Positions 26,176 through 34,611 of a stretch of 64,000 bases of DNA are shown here, in pieces. This DNA is from Flavobacterium limnophilum (GTDB lineage Bacteria; Bacteroidota; Bacteroidia; Flavobacteriales; Flavobacteriaceae), in contig NZ_CP114289.2 in the NCBI RefSeq assembly GCF_027111315.2, positions 2,046,001 through 2,110,000 of the forward strand, given 5' to 3'. Numbering within the stretch: the stretch's first letter is position 1; every line of letters starts with the position of its first letter. The notes under the pieces were generated by a model. It searched no databases and was not told where the DNA came from. It saw nothing but the letters and a program-made list of their open reading frames with translations. The position numbers and the translations under genes are program-made.

Positions 26176-27015
26176 ATGAAAACAGAAGAAATAAAAGAAC
26201 TATTTACCCAATTTGAGGCTATTACAACTGAATTTGAAGGAATTGAATGTTGGAGTGCCAGAGAATTGCAAAAACTTTTAGGCTATAGCAAATGGGAAAA
26301 TTTTGAAAAAGTAATAAAAAAAGCAAAAGATGCTTGTGCAAATGCTGGAGAAGATACAAACAATCATTTTCCTGACATCAGGAAAACGATACCTATGCCA
26401 AAAGGTGCTGAAAAAGAGATAGATGATATTTTACTTACCCGTTATGCTTGTTATCTGATTGCTCAAAACGGTGACAGCCGCAAAGAAGAAATTGCTTTTG
26501 CCCAAAATTATTTTGCGGTACAAACTCGTAGATCTGAAATAATTGAACAACGATTATTAGAGTTTGAAAGAGTAAAGGCAAGAGAAAAACTCTCACAAAC
26601 CGAGAAACAATTGTCGGGGATATTATTTGAACGTGGTGTGGATAGCAAAGGTTTTGGGATTATTCGTTCCAAAGGAGACCAAGCATTATTCAGGTTATCG
26701 ACCCTACAGCTCAAAAAGAAAATGGGTATACCCGACAACAGACCAGTTGCCGATTTTCTACCTACCATTAGTATCAAAGCAAAAGACTTGGCAGCGGAAA
26801 TGACAGGCTTAAATGTGCAAAGCAAAGACCTAAAAGGACAAAACAGAATCGAAAACGAACACGTCGAAAATAACAAGGCAGTAAGACAAATGCTTACCCA
26901 AAGAGGAATCATTCCAGAAAATTTGCCAACTGCCGAAGATGTAAAAAAGATCCAACGCAAACTGGATAGCGATGACAAAAAAGTCTTGAAAGAATCAAAA
27001 AAACCGAAAAAGTAA
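26176..27015 (+). CDS. dinD: DNA-damage-inducible protein D (DinD-like)
   Basis: 279 aa, close to the E. coli DinD size. The N-terminus shows a BRO-N-like domain (ECWSARELQKLLGYSKWENF, KVIKKAKDACANAG and DDILLTRYACYLIAQNGDSR, then FAQNYFAVQTR). The C-terminal half has a LFERGVDSKGFGIIRSKGDQ block and ADFLPTISIKAKDLA. In E. coli DinD is an SOS gene that antagonises RecA filaments. Here it lies between res and mod, 4 bp ahead of mod, so it is part of the restriction operon. Similar gene orders (res-dinD-mod) have, to my recollection, been seen elsewhere, but the functional link is not established. Confidence 0.9.
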   Translation: MKTEEIKELFTQFEAITTEFEGIECWSARELQKLLGYSKWENFEKVIKKAKDACANAGEDTNNHFPDIRKTIPMPKGAEKEIDDILLTRYACYLIAQNGDSRKEEIAFAQNYFAVQTRRSEIIEQRLLEFERVKAREKLSQTEKQLSGILFERGVDSKGFGIIRSKGDQALFRLSTLQLKKKMGIPDNRPVADFLPTISIKAKDLAAEMTGLNVQSKDLKGQNRIENEHVENNKAVRQMLTQRGIIPENLPTAEDVKKIQRKLDSDDKKVLKESKKPKK

Positions 27016-27018
27016 TAA

Positions 27019-28995
27019 ATGGAAACCATCAACGACTATATGCCCTTGAGCAACGACTGGAACAACGAACGTTTGCTGACCTTAAAAAGGTTATACCCAG
27101 ACTTGTTTACCAATGAGCAAATGCCAAACATTCAGGAAATTATAAAAATCTTTAATTATGCAGGCCTTCAGGAAACCGAACGCTACGAATTTCGTTGGTT
27201 TGGCAAAAGCCAGGCCAAGCGCAATGCCTTTACCCCAAGCAATGCCACATTGGTTTATGATGAAGAAAGAAGCGTAAACCCTAACGATAGCGAAAACCTC
27301 ATTATTGAAGGCGAAAATCTTGAAGTATTAAAGTTATTAAGTGGTAGTTACCGGGAGAAAGTAAAATGTATTTATATAGATCCGCCATACAACAAGGATA
27401 AAGATTTTGTTTATAAAGATACTTGGAAGCAAGATATTAAAGGTTATTGGGAAGATTCAGAAATGACTGAAAAGGGAGTAAAAATAGACACTAACTCAGA
27501 AACTTCAGGAAGATACCATAGCAATTGGTTAAATATGATTTACACTAGGTTTTTAATAGCTAGACAATTATTATCTGATGATGGAGCAATCTTTATTTCT
27601 ATAGATGATACAGAGATACATCATTTGCGGAAGTTATGTGACGAAGTTTTTGGGGAAGAGAATTTCATAGCTATTTTCCCTTGGAAAAAGAGAACAGCTA
27701 AAAGCGATGTTCCATTTGGTATCTCACAAGATTATGAATGGATAATATCATATGCAAAAGAAAAATTTAACGCTGGATTGGATATTGAAAGAAAATATTA
27801 CCAAACAGATGATTTTCCAAAAGATAGATGGAGATTATCCGATTTGACCACACAGAGAAATGCAAAAGAAAGACCAAATTCAGCTTTTGATATGGTAGAC
27901 CCAAAAACAGGAAAGTCTTTTCCATATAATCCTCTAAGGGTTTGGGGAGTTTCAATAGATACATTTCAAAATTATTATGATAAAGGAAAAATTGTTTTTC
28001 CACAAGATTACGATATTTTAAAAATATCAATTCCAGCATTTAGAGTATTTGAAAGTGAAGATAAAGCTAAAGCTTTAAAAAAATATGGAAGTGAAGATGC
28101 TATTAAAGCCGCTTCAACATTCCTACCTAAAAGTGTAGGATTGACAGAAGATGGTAATAAAGAAATAATTGAAATATTTGGGAGTAAAATTTTCAGTTTT
28201 CCTAAACCAACTAGTTTAGTGAAATATTTTTATTCGATAATTAATGATAAAAATGCTTTAATTCTTGATTTTTTTGGAGGGTCAGGGACAACTGGTCAAG
28301 CTATAGTGGAACTCAATAGAGAAGACGGTGGCAATCGTAAATTTATAATAGTACAAATTCCAGAAGCTACTGATGAAAAAAGTGAAGCATATAAAGCCGG
28401 TTATAAAAAGATAAGTGATATCACCATAGAACGAAATAAAAGAGTTGTAGCTAAAATAGAAAAAGAACTTGCCGAAAAAGCCAAGAAAAAAGAGGGCGAA
28501 TTACAGCTAGATATTGTTGCAGAACCTGCTGCCAACGAACTACAAACCAAAAACAACAAACATCAATCTGGTCTTGGTTTCAAGGTTTTCAAACTCCAAA
28601 AATCTAATTTCCCTAGAGTAGATTTCGCACCTGATCCAGAGTTAGACGATGCCGCAAATCTGGAATTGCTCAAAAAATACATAGCAGATAAAGAAAGTCA
28701 ATTGGTCAATGCGTTCAATAAAGAAGAACTAATGACCGAGATTTTATTAAAAAATAATTTCTCACTTAATTACACAGCAATACCACAAGAACAGTTTACC
28801 AAAAATGAAATTGTCTTTGCTACCGATGGCGAAAAAGAAACCTTGATTTGTCTTGATGTATCAATTGCTCCCGAAACAGTAGATTATTTAAAAGCCAATA
28901 CAAATCAAAAATTTATTTGTCTGGAAAGAGCTTTAGATACTACCAAGAAATACAATTTGAAACACTATTTGGGAGATAAATTTAATGCGTTTTAG
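27019..28995 (+). CDS. mod: Type III restriction-modification system, DNA adenine methyltransferase (Mod)
   Basis: 658 aa. The catalytic DPPY motif is in YIDPPYNKDKDFVYKD (near residue 120) and the AdoMet-binding FxGxG motif is in LDFFGGSGTTGQA (near 417). DPPY before FxGxG is the beta-class order expected of type III Mod subunits. The central variable part between the motifs is the target-recognition domain; it is AT-rich compared with the ends, as is common for horizontally exchanged recognition domains. It methylates N6 of adenine at an asymmetric site and supplies specificity to Res. It begins 4 bp after dinD. Confidence 0.94.
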   Translation: METINDYMPLSNDWNNERLLTLKRLYPDLFTNEQMPNIQEIIKIFNYAGLQETERYEFRWFGKSQAKRNAFTPSNATLVYDEERSVNPNDSENLIIEGENLEVLKLLSGSYREKVKCIYIDPPYNKDKDFVYKDTWKQDIKGYWEDSEMTEKGVKIDTNSETSGRYHSNWLNMIYTRFLIARQLLSDDGAIFISIDDTEIHHLRKLCDEVFGEENFIAIFPWKKRTAKSDVPFGISQDYEWIISYAKEKFNAGLDIERKYYQTDDFPKDRWRLSDLTTQRNAKERPNSAFDMVDPKTGKSFPYNPLRVWGVSIDTFQNYYDKGKIVFPQDYDILKISIPAFRVFESEDKAKALKKYGSEDAIKAASTFLPKSVGLTEDGNKEIIEIFGSKIFSFPKPTSLVKYFYSIINDKNALILDFFGGSGTTGQAIVELNREDGGNRKFIIVQIPEATDEKSEAYKAGYKKISDITIERNKRVVAKIEKELAEKAKKKEGELQLDIVAEPAANELQTKNNKHQSGLGFKVFKLQKSNFPRVDFAPDPELDDAANLELLKKYIADKESQLVNAFNKEELMTEILLKNNFSLNYTAIPQEQFTKNEIVFATDGEKETLICLDVSIAPETVDYLKANTNQKFICLERALDTTKKYNLKHYLGDKFNAF

Positions 28996-29036
28996 GCATT
29001 TTTAAAATCAAACTTCAAAAACCAGAATACTAATTT

Positions 29037-29195
29037 ATGCAATCCTACGTCGGACATATATTTCTACCAAAAGAAGATGGCTTTCAAGAAATTGAAGGAG
29101 TTTGTCTATTTATAGATGGAAATGATTTTTGGATAGAAGCTTCAATAAACTCGTATGGCTTAGAAAAGTATAACTTAATTAAATGTAAAAACTAA
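29037..29195 (+). CDS. Short ORF between mod and mcrB (unknown)
   Basis: A 52-aa frame starting MQSYVGHIFLPKEDGFQEIE and ending YNLIKCKN. It fills most of the 206-bp gap between mod and mcrB in the operon direction and ends 6 bp before the mcrB start. Composition is protein-like (FIDGNDFWIEASINSYGLEK), but no family is recognised. It could be a small accessory or antitoxin-like protein, or a remnant. Confidence 0.45.
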   Translation: MQSYVGHIFLPKEDGFQEIEGVCLFIDGNDFWIEASINSYGLEKYNLIKCKN

Positions 29196-29201
29196 AATGA
29201 T

Positions 29202-31832
29202 ATGCAAACACAATTTCAATATATAGTCGATTTAGCGAAGCAGTACAATGGATATGCAGAAAATCCAGAGGTTTTATATACTGCGTTAAATAATTTACCG
29301 GACGAAATAATTACTGAAATTTATAGAGAATATGGTAATCCGGAAAACAGATTTCAACCAGTAAATTTATTACGTGCGGAAGTAGCAAGACAAATTTTGA
29401 ACCGTGTTCCTATTAATGCTGAATTTATCAATGACATTAAAGCTAAAATTAGAAATAAGGATGTTGAATATTTTAATCATTTAGCACCTGCATTTCTAAA
29501 TGAATTGGTAGTTTATCCAGTTGGGAAAAGGGATATGTTTGCCAATTGGCAAAAACCTTGGGCTATATTGCATACTTTTTTCTATAATAAATGGACAAAA
29601 CAAAAAGAAACTGTTCAAAATTATTTAGAACAAATTTGCAAAGATCTTTTGCAAAAATTAGATTTGAAAGAATATACCTATCACAAAGTAGATTTTCAAG
29701 GTCCATCTAATTTTGGAGATGTTAGATGTTGGATTGCATTATTTCCAATTATAAAAAATTCTCATAGAGATGCCTATCAATTTTTTATTACCCTAGAGAA
29801 TAATCCAAAAGCCGGGATGCTAGCAGGACATTCCTTACGAAATGCAAAGCCGAACAAGTTGAGAAGAGTACACGGTTATTTAGATACATTACAATATTTT
29901 GAAGAAGTAAAAGACGAAATTGTAAAATTAAATAAAGAAAGCAGAAACTATTTCAAGTTTGCTCCGGGAAGCCAAGCATCAGAATGGGAAGAGTTTTATA
30001 ATGATGGTATCGCTGCAATAGATTATAGTAATATCAATATTGGTGACCTTAATCAATTCGAGGACTACAAGGAAATGCTCAATAAAGCAGGGTTGCCAGC
30101 TGATAGTCAATCTAATCAAGCAGGTAATTTATGGTTTTTTAAAACTGCAAATAAAGGAGATGTAGTTTTTGCAAATAAAGGGGTTAATACTTGCCTTGGG
30201 ATTGGAATTATAGAAAGTGATTACTACTTTGATAAAAACACAAACGGTTACAATCACCGAAGAAAAGTAAATTGGATAACAGATAAAGTGTATCAATACA
30301 AATCGAACGCGCATAAAGATTACAAAACACTTTTCAGACCAGATACGTTCAGCCCAACAAAACCTTGGGAATTTCTGTTAAGCGAATATGCTAGATTGTA
30401 CCCAGAATTAGTGCCAGTTTTTCAAAAGCAAAACTTAATTTTCAATAGCGAACAAAATGTCAAAATTGATGAAGTTGTAGAGGACGAAGATTTGAATGAA
30501 ATTGAAATTGCAGAGCCAATAAATTTTTGGTGGCTGAATGCTAATCCTAAAATTTGGAGTATTTCCAATAATAAAGAAGGTGAATTACAAACCTACACAA
30601 CGCACAACGAGAAAGGAAACAAACGTAGGATATACAAATACTTTGAACAAACTAAACCTGGTGATTTAATTATTGGTTACGAAAGTACACCAACCAAACA
30701 AATCAAGGCAATTTATGAAGTTACTAAAGGTATTCACAACACTGATCAAGGGGAAGAAATAGAATTTGAATTAGTAGAAAAATTAGAAATACCGGTAAGT
30801 TGGAATGAGCTAAAAAACAATCCTGCTTTACAAAAATGTGAAGTATTTATCAATAATCAAGGGAGTTTATTCAAAATAACGGAAGAGGAATATGATATTA
30901 TTCGCGAGGTAATAGACAACAAAAATATTATTAGCGAAAAACTATTGCAACATAGCAACATCAAGAAATATAAATTCTCTGAAGATGCTGACAAACCATT
31001 TATCAGTGAAGAACAATTTTTAAAATCCGTTTCACTATTAAAAAGAAAGAAAAATATAATCCTTCAAGGTCCTCCGGGAGTCGGCAAAACTTTTATAGCT
31101 AGAAAACTGGCGTATGAAATTATGCAAGAAATAAAAGATACCAGTATTGAAATGGTGCAATTTCATCAATCCTACAGCTATGAAGATTTTATACAAGGAT
31201 TAAGACCAACTCAAAAAGGAGGTTTTGATTTAAAAGATGGTATTTTCTATACATTTTGCCAAAGAGCATTAGCACATCCCGAAAAACCATTCTTTTTCAT
31301 TATTGATGAAATAAACAGGGGTAATTTAAGTAAGATTTTTGGTGAGCTGATGATGTTAATTGAAGCGGATAAAAGAGACGCAAAGTATGCTTTAAAACTA
31401 ACGTATGCAGAAGAGGAAGAAGACCGCTTTTTTGTACCCGAAAATCTATATATTATTGGCACAATGAACACGGCAGACCGTTCACTGGCAATAGTAGATT
31501 ATGCGTTGAGACGACGATTTGCATTCATAAGTCTACAACCAGATTATGGTGATAACTTCCGTAATTTCTTATCCTCAAATGGGCTTTCTAATAGTATGAT
31601 TGGACACATAAGTTCGTCAGTATTTAAAGTAAATGAAAAAATAAAAGCCGATAGTAATCTTGGAGAAGGTTTTCAAATTGGACATAGTTATTTTTGTAAT
31701 TTCAATGATACGGTAGATGAAAATATCTGGTGGCAGGAAATTATTGATTTTGAATTAAAACCTTTGTTAGAAGAAATATGGTTTGACGAATTGAATAATG
31801 TTTCCGATATGACAAGATTACTTTCAAAATAA
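29202..31832 (+). CDS. mcrB: McrB-like AAA+ GTPase subunit of a type IV restriction system, with an EVE domain
   Basis: 876 aa. The N-terminal about 430 residues include a DNA-reading-type region (VRCWIALFPI and GNLWFFKTANKGDVVFANKG). Residues about 439-590 look like an EVE domain (INFWWLNANPKIWSI, YFEQTKPGDLIIGYES), a fold that recognises modified bases. The C-terminal motor (about 610-876) has Walker A LQGPPGVGKTFIARKL (near 621), Walker B FFFIIDEINRGNLSKIFGEL (near 702) and the McrB signature GTMNTADRSLAIVDYALRRR (near 752). McrB recognises modified DNA, translocates using GTP, and recruits McrC for cleavage. mcrC starts 2 bp downstream. The modification recognised cannot be predicted here. 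Confidence 0.92.
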   Translation: MQTQFQYIVDLAKQYNGYAENPEVLYTALNNLPDEIITEIYREYGNPENRFQPVNLLRAEVARQILNRVPINAEFINDIKAKIRNKDVEYFNHLAPAFLNELVVYPVGKRDMFANWQKPWAILHTFFYNKWTKQKETVQNYLEQICKDLLQKLDLKEYTYHKVDFQGPSNFGDVRCWIALFPIIKNSHRDAYQFFITLENNPKAGMLAGHSLRNAKPNKLRRVHGYLDTLQYFEEVKDEIVKLNKESRNYFKFAPGSQASEWEEFYNDGIAAIDYSNINIGDLNQFEDYKEMLNKAGLPADSQSNQAGNLWFFKTANKGDVVFANKGVNTCLGIGIIESDYYFDKNTNGYNHRRKVNWITDKVYQYKSNAHKDYKTLFRPDTFSPTKPWEFLLSEYARLYPELVPVFQKQNLIFNSEQNVKIDEVVEDEDLNEIEIAEPINFWWLNANPKIWSISNNKEGELQTYTTHNEKGNKRRIYKYFEQTKPGDLIIGYESTPTKQIKAIYEVTKGIHNTDQGEEIEFELVEKLEIPVSWNELKNNPALQKCEVFINNQGSLFKITEEEYDIIREVIDNKNIISEKLLQHSNIKKYKFSEDADKPFISEEQFLKSVSLLKRKKNIILQGPPGVGKTFIARKLAYEIMQEIKDTSIEMVQFHQSYSYEDFIQGLRPTQKGGFDLKDGIFYTFCQRALAHPEKPFFFIIDEINRGNLSKIFGELMMLIEADKRDAKYALKLTYAEEEEDRFFVPENLYIIGTMNTADRSLAIVDYALRRRFAFISLQPDYGDNFRNFLSSNGLSNSMIGHISSSVFKVNEKIKADSNLGEGFQIGHSYFCNFNDTVDENIWWQEIIDFELKPLLEEIWFDELNNVSDMTRLLSK

Positions 31833-31834
31833 CA

Positions 31835-32878
31835 ATGCAAATTCCAATTGAAAACATATACTATCTTTTATGCTACGCCTGGAATAAGCTGGAGGAGAAA
31901 GAGCGTGTAAACGTTTCAGTTGATGATAAAACGGAACTACTTGACCTGTTTGCTAACATTCTAATTAACGGTACTAAAATACTGCTCAAAAGAGGAATTG
32001 ACAGGAGTTATATAGATTTCACGGATGAAATTCCGGGAGTAAAAGGAAAAGTACAAATCAGTCAGACTTTAAAGAGCAATTTACTTTTCAAACAAAGAAC
32101 AATTTGCACTTTTGATAGTTTTTCCTCTAATATTTTAACCAATCGAATTTTAGTTTCTACAATATATTCATTGTCAAGAACCAAAGGACTTGACAAGGAT
32201 TTAAAAAAGGAGCTAATTACGCTTCAAAGAATGTTTTCAGACGTTGATTTAATTCAGATAAACAATTCACTTTTCAGTCAAATCAAATTAAATAGAAACA
32301 ATCGTTTTTATGGTTTTTTGATGAATGTTTGCCAGATAATCTATGAAAACACTTTGCCGTCAGAAGAACAAGGAAATTATAAATTTACAGATTTCACTAG
32401 GGATGAACGTAAAATGAATCAACTCTTTGAGGCATTCATTAGAAACTTTTATAAAATAGAGCAAAGCAAATACAACATTATAAAAAAGGAAACTATAGAC
32501 TGGCAATTTGAATATGAAGAAAGAGATGGTTTTCAGTTTGTACCAAAAATGGAAACCGATATTACATTGGAAAACAACACCGAAAAAATTATTATTGATG
32601 CCAAGTATTATAAAGAAACTATGACAATCAATTATGATAAAGAAAGGATTAAATCCGACAATCTTTATCAGTTATTCAGTTACTTGTTAAATCAAGAAGA
32701 TAATACGACAAAAACGGCCTACGCCAAAGGCATCCTTCTTTATCCTACAATCGAAAAGGATTATGATCTTCAATACAAATACAAAACCCACACAATTGAA
32801 ATTAGAACAATAAATCTAAACTCAAACTGGAAACTAATTTCAAACCGTCTTAAAGAGATTATCGGATTAAATGATTAA
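31835..32878 (+). CDS. mcrC: McrC-like nuclease subunit
   Basis: 347 aa. The N-terminus QIPIENIYYLLCYAWNKLEE is typical of McrC. The C-terminal PD-(D/E)xK nuclease is seen as PKMETDITLENN followed by KIIIDAKYYKE (Asp and DAK catalytic residues). McrC is recruited by McrB rings to cleave modified DNA. The gene starts 2 bp after mcrB, so translation is probably coupled. It ends the restriction island. Confidence 0.92.
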   Translation: MQIPIENIYYLLCYAWNKLEEKERVNVSVDDKTELLDLFANILINGTKILLKRGIDRSYIDFTDEIPGVKGKVQISQTLKSNLLFKQRTICTFDSFSSNILTNRILVSTIYSLSRTKGLDKDLKKELITLQRMFSDVDLIQINNSLFSQIKLNRNNRFYGFLMNVCQIIYENTLPSEEQGNYKFTDFTRDERKMNQLFEAFIRNFYKIEQSKYNIIKKETIDWQFEYEERDGFQFVPKMETDITLENNTEKIIIDAKYYKETMTINYDKERIKSDNLYQLFSYLLNQEDNTTKTAYAKGILLYPTIEKDYDLQYKYKTHTIEIRTINLNSNWKLISNRLKEIIGLND

Positions 32879-33015
32879 TCATTACAGAAAATATATTTTA
32901 AAAAAATCATTATCTCATTCAGCTGCACAAAACTTTCATTTAGTCCAAGTATTCCTAAACTCAAGTCTTTGTTTGCTTCATTTCTTTAATTTCAATTCTC
33001 AAGCAGGACATTCCA

Positions 33016-33576
33016 ATGCAGCTACTCAAAATCAATCTTCACGGGGAAAGTTGGACACTGAATAAACTCGAGTGCAGCGCGGATGATTTGAGTGCTTGCA
33101 AGCAAGTAGCGGCTACCATGAAAGTTCCATTGGCCAAAGCATTAATAGACCCTTTTTTCTATTACTATCTAAAAATACCCCGTATCCCATCGGTTGAGTA
33201 TTTACCCGGCAAAAAGTGGAGCGGCTTATTGGACAGTCCCAAAAACCAAATCGAAATCCTGTTGGACGGTAAGAAAATCCAGAAACTCCAGATCCAGGAT
33301 TTAAACCAGGGGCAATTGCTTTTTCCGTTATACGCTGTTCATAAAACCGAAATAACGGAAAATTACGGTCCGGGAATTTATGTGGAACAAAAAGCCATTG
33401 GTTTTATTGGCAATCATGAAATCAAAGTGGAGGATTTTAGTATTGATGATTTACAATTCCATTTATTGCAATTCAACAACAAACTGTTGTTGCAAAGACC
33501 TGCTTATCAAAACAAGAAAGTGATTTCCAGAAGAAAGGAAACCTTGCTTATTTACCAGAATAGTTTCGAGATTTAA
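33016..33576 (+). CDS. Hypothetical protein
   Basis: 186 aa, no signal peptide. Segments: MQLLKINLHGESWTLNKLEC, VPLAKALIDPFFYYYLKIPR and YGPGIYVEQKAIGFIGNHEI. No family is recognised. Codon use and higher GC than the restriction genes suggest it belongs to the resident chromosome, so the right border of the defence island lies near 32.9 kb. No obvious partner in the surrounding sequence. Confidence 0.7.
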   Translation: MQLLKINLHGESWTLNKLECSADDLSACKQVAATMKVPLAKALIDPFFYYYLKIPRIPSVEYLPGKKWSGLLDSPKNQIEILLDGKKIQKLQIQDLNQGQLLFPLYAVHKTEITENYGPGIYVEQKAIGFIGNHEIKVEDFSIDDLQFHLLQFNNKLLLQRPAYQNKKVISRRKETLLIYQNSFEI

Positions 33577-33820
33577 AAGGCTGCAATGGATTAACTTTAG
33601 TATCTTCCTTTTTTAAAAAACTGAAGTAAAGCCGAGCCTTACAAAATGGATATAGCGTATGGCTCCACAATGTCAGCGTAAAATTACAAGGGCGATTCAT
33701 TCCGTTGGAAAGTCATAAAACGAGAACAGCATCGCTTCTAGTTTTTTACAAACCAAGGCTTTGCGACAGCGTATAATAAAAAAGGAGTTTAGTGAAGAGT
33801 TGGATTAAAACACAAAACAA
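33577..33820. other. Short intergenic stretch, no clear elements
   Basis: It contains two copies of the heptamer AGCGTAT (near 33648 and 33767) and CCGAGCC/AAGGCTTTG-like segments, but no convincing inverted structure and no ORF. It presumably includes the promoter for the 33821 gene. Confidence 0.3.
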
Positions 33821-34144
33821 ATGAAAATTTTAGAAAGAAGTGCCATTACCATTACGTACAAAAAACCATTTGTAGATTGGAACAATAAATTGACGCCCGA
33901 ATTGCCCTTGCACGAAAACCTGTTGGGCGAATCCAAAACCTATCTCACCCAAGTTGATTTTGATGATGCCGATAAACTAATTCGAAAACATTACAAAGAA
34001 ATTTTCGAAATGGAATTGGAAGGTATGTGGACAGCCGAAAACGATTGGCCACAAAAGCGGGATTTTAAACTTTTCAATGAATGGTTTCATTATGAAATAA
34101 GCGATTGGGTCACGGATTTGGGCAAGGGAAAGTTGACCCCCTAG
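33821..34144 (+). CDS. Hypothetical protein whose 3' end lies in a dispersed repeat
   Basis: 107 aa (KILERSAITITYKKPFVDWN, SKTYLTQVDFDDADKLIRKH, FELEGMWTAENDWPQ-like region). Similar proteins without known function are, to my recollection, common in Flavobacteria. The last codons (KLTP and the TAG stop) are supplied by the dispersed element TTGACCCCCTAGCCCCCTAA, which also occurs at 16462-16491. The natural C-terminus has therefore probably been replaced or trimmed by repeat insertion. No function is assigned. Confidence 0.75.
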   Translation: MKILERSAITITYKKPFVDWNNKLTPELPLHENLLGESKTYLTQVDFDDADKLIRKHYKEIFEMELEGMWTAENDWPQKRDFKLFNEWFHYEISDWVTDLGKGKLTP

Positions 34145-34345
34145 CCCCCTAAAGGGTGAACTGTAACAGATTGCCGCGCTGCACTGCGTTCCGCTCGCAA
34201 TGACGGGTGGGGATGATTGTGGGGTTGCCGCGCCCCCTAACCCCCTAAAGGGGGAACTGTAACAGATTGCCGCGCTGCACTGCGTTTCGCTCGCAATGAC
34301 AAGGGCGATTGTGGTGGGGTCTCGACTGCGCTCGACTTGACATAA
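34130..34345 (+). repeat. Cluster of dispersed repeats (CCCCCTAGCCCCCTAAAGG and AGATTGCCGCG..CGCTCGCAATGA)
   Basis: Two copies of the CCCC(T/C)TA-CCCCCTAAAGG element (near 34136 and 34231) alternate with two copies of the AGATTGCCGCGCTGCACTGC...CGCTCGCAATGAC element (34165-34203 and 34262-34301). A CTCGACTGCGCTCGACTTGA element follows at 34321. Together the first two form a 95-bp direct duplication. All families recur elsewhere in the window. Confidence 0.85.
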
Positions 34346-34611
34346 TCTGGTTTGTCGAGGAAACAAGATGCTTACTTGGATTAATTGCCATTAGGTTTAT
34401 CCCGTATCCGGTGTTGCGGCATATTTTCAGTGCAACGCAATGCCTTTACCCTATTCCATTCATTTAATATTCTCTTTAACAAAAAATCACGAGGAAACTA
34501 TTCATATAAATTGTATGTTTGGCGTTTTAGTTTTAAAACCATAAAAGACAGCATCCTGCTCCTATTCATTGGACTTAAAAGAGGATTAGCCCTAGCCGAA
34601 AAATACATTTT
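34346..34611. other. Upstream region of the adhesin gene
   Basis: A 76-codon frame at 34385-34615 is not convincing as a gene. A TATGTTTG box at 34514-34521 matches the Bacteroidota -7 consensus TAnnTTTG about 90 bp ahead of the adhesin start, but no -33 TTTG is seen at the right distance. Confidence 0.35.

Noticed and set aside
32871-33065. 64-codon ORF overlapping the mcrC stop
   Set aside because: Composition is not protein-like and it overlaps the start of the better-supported 33016 gene in another frame.
33977-34366. 129-codon minus-strand ORF
   Set aside because: Antisense to the 107-aa gene and to dispersed repeats; repeated VIASGTQCSAA segments betray the repeat origin.
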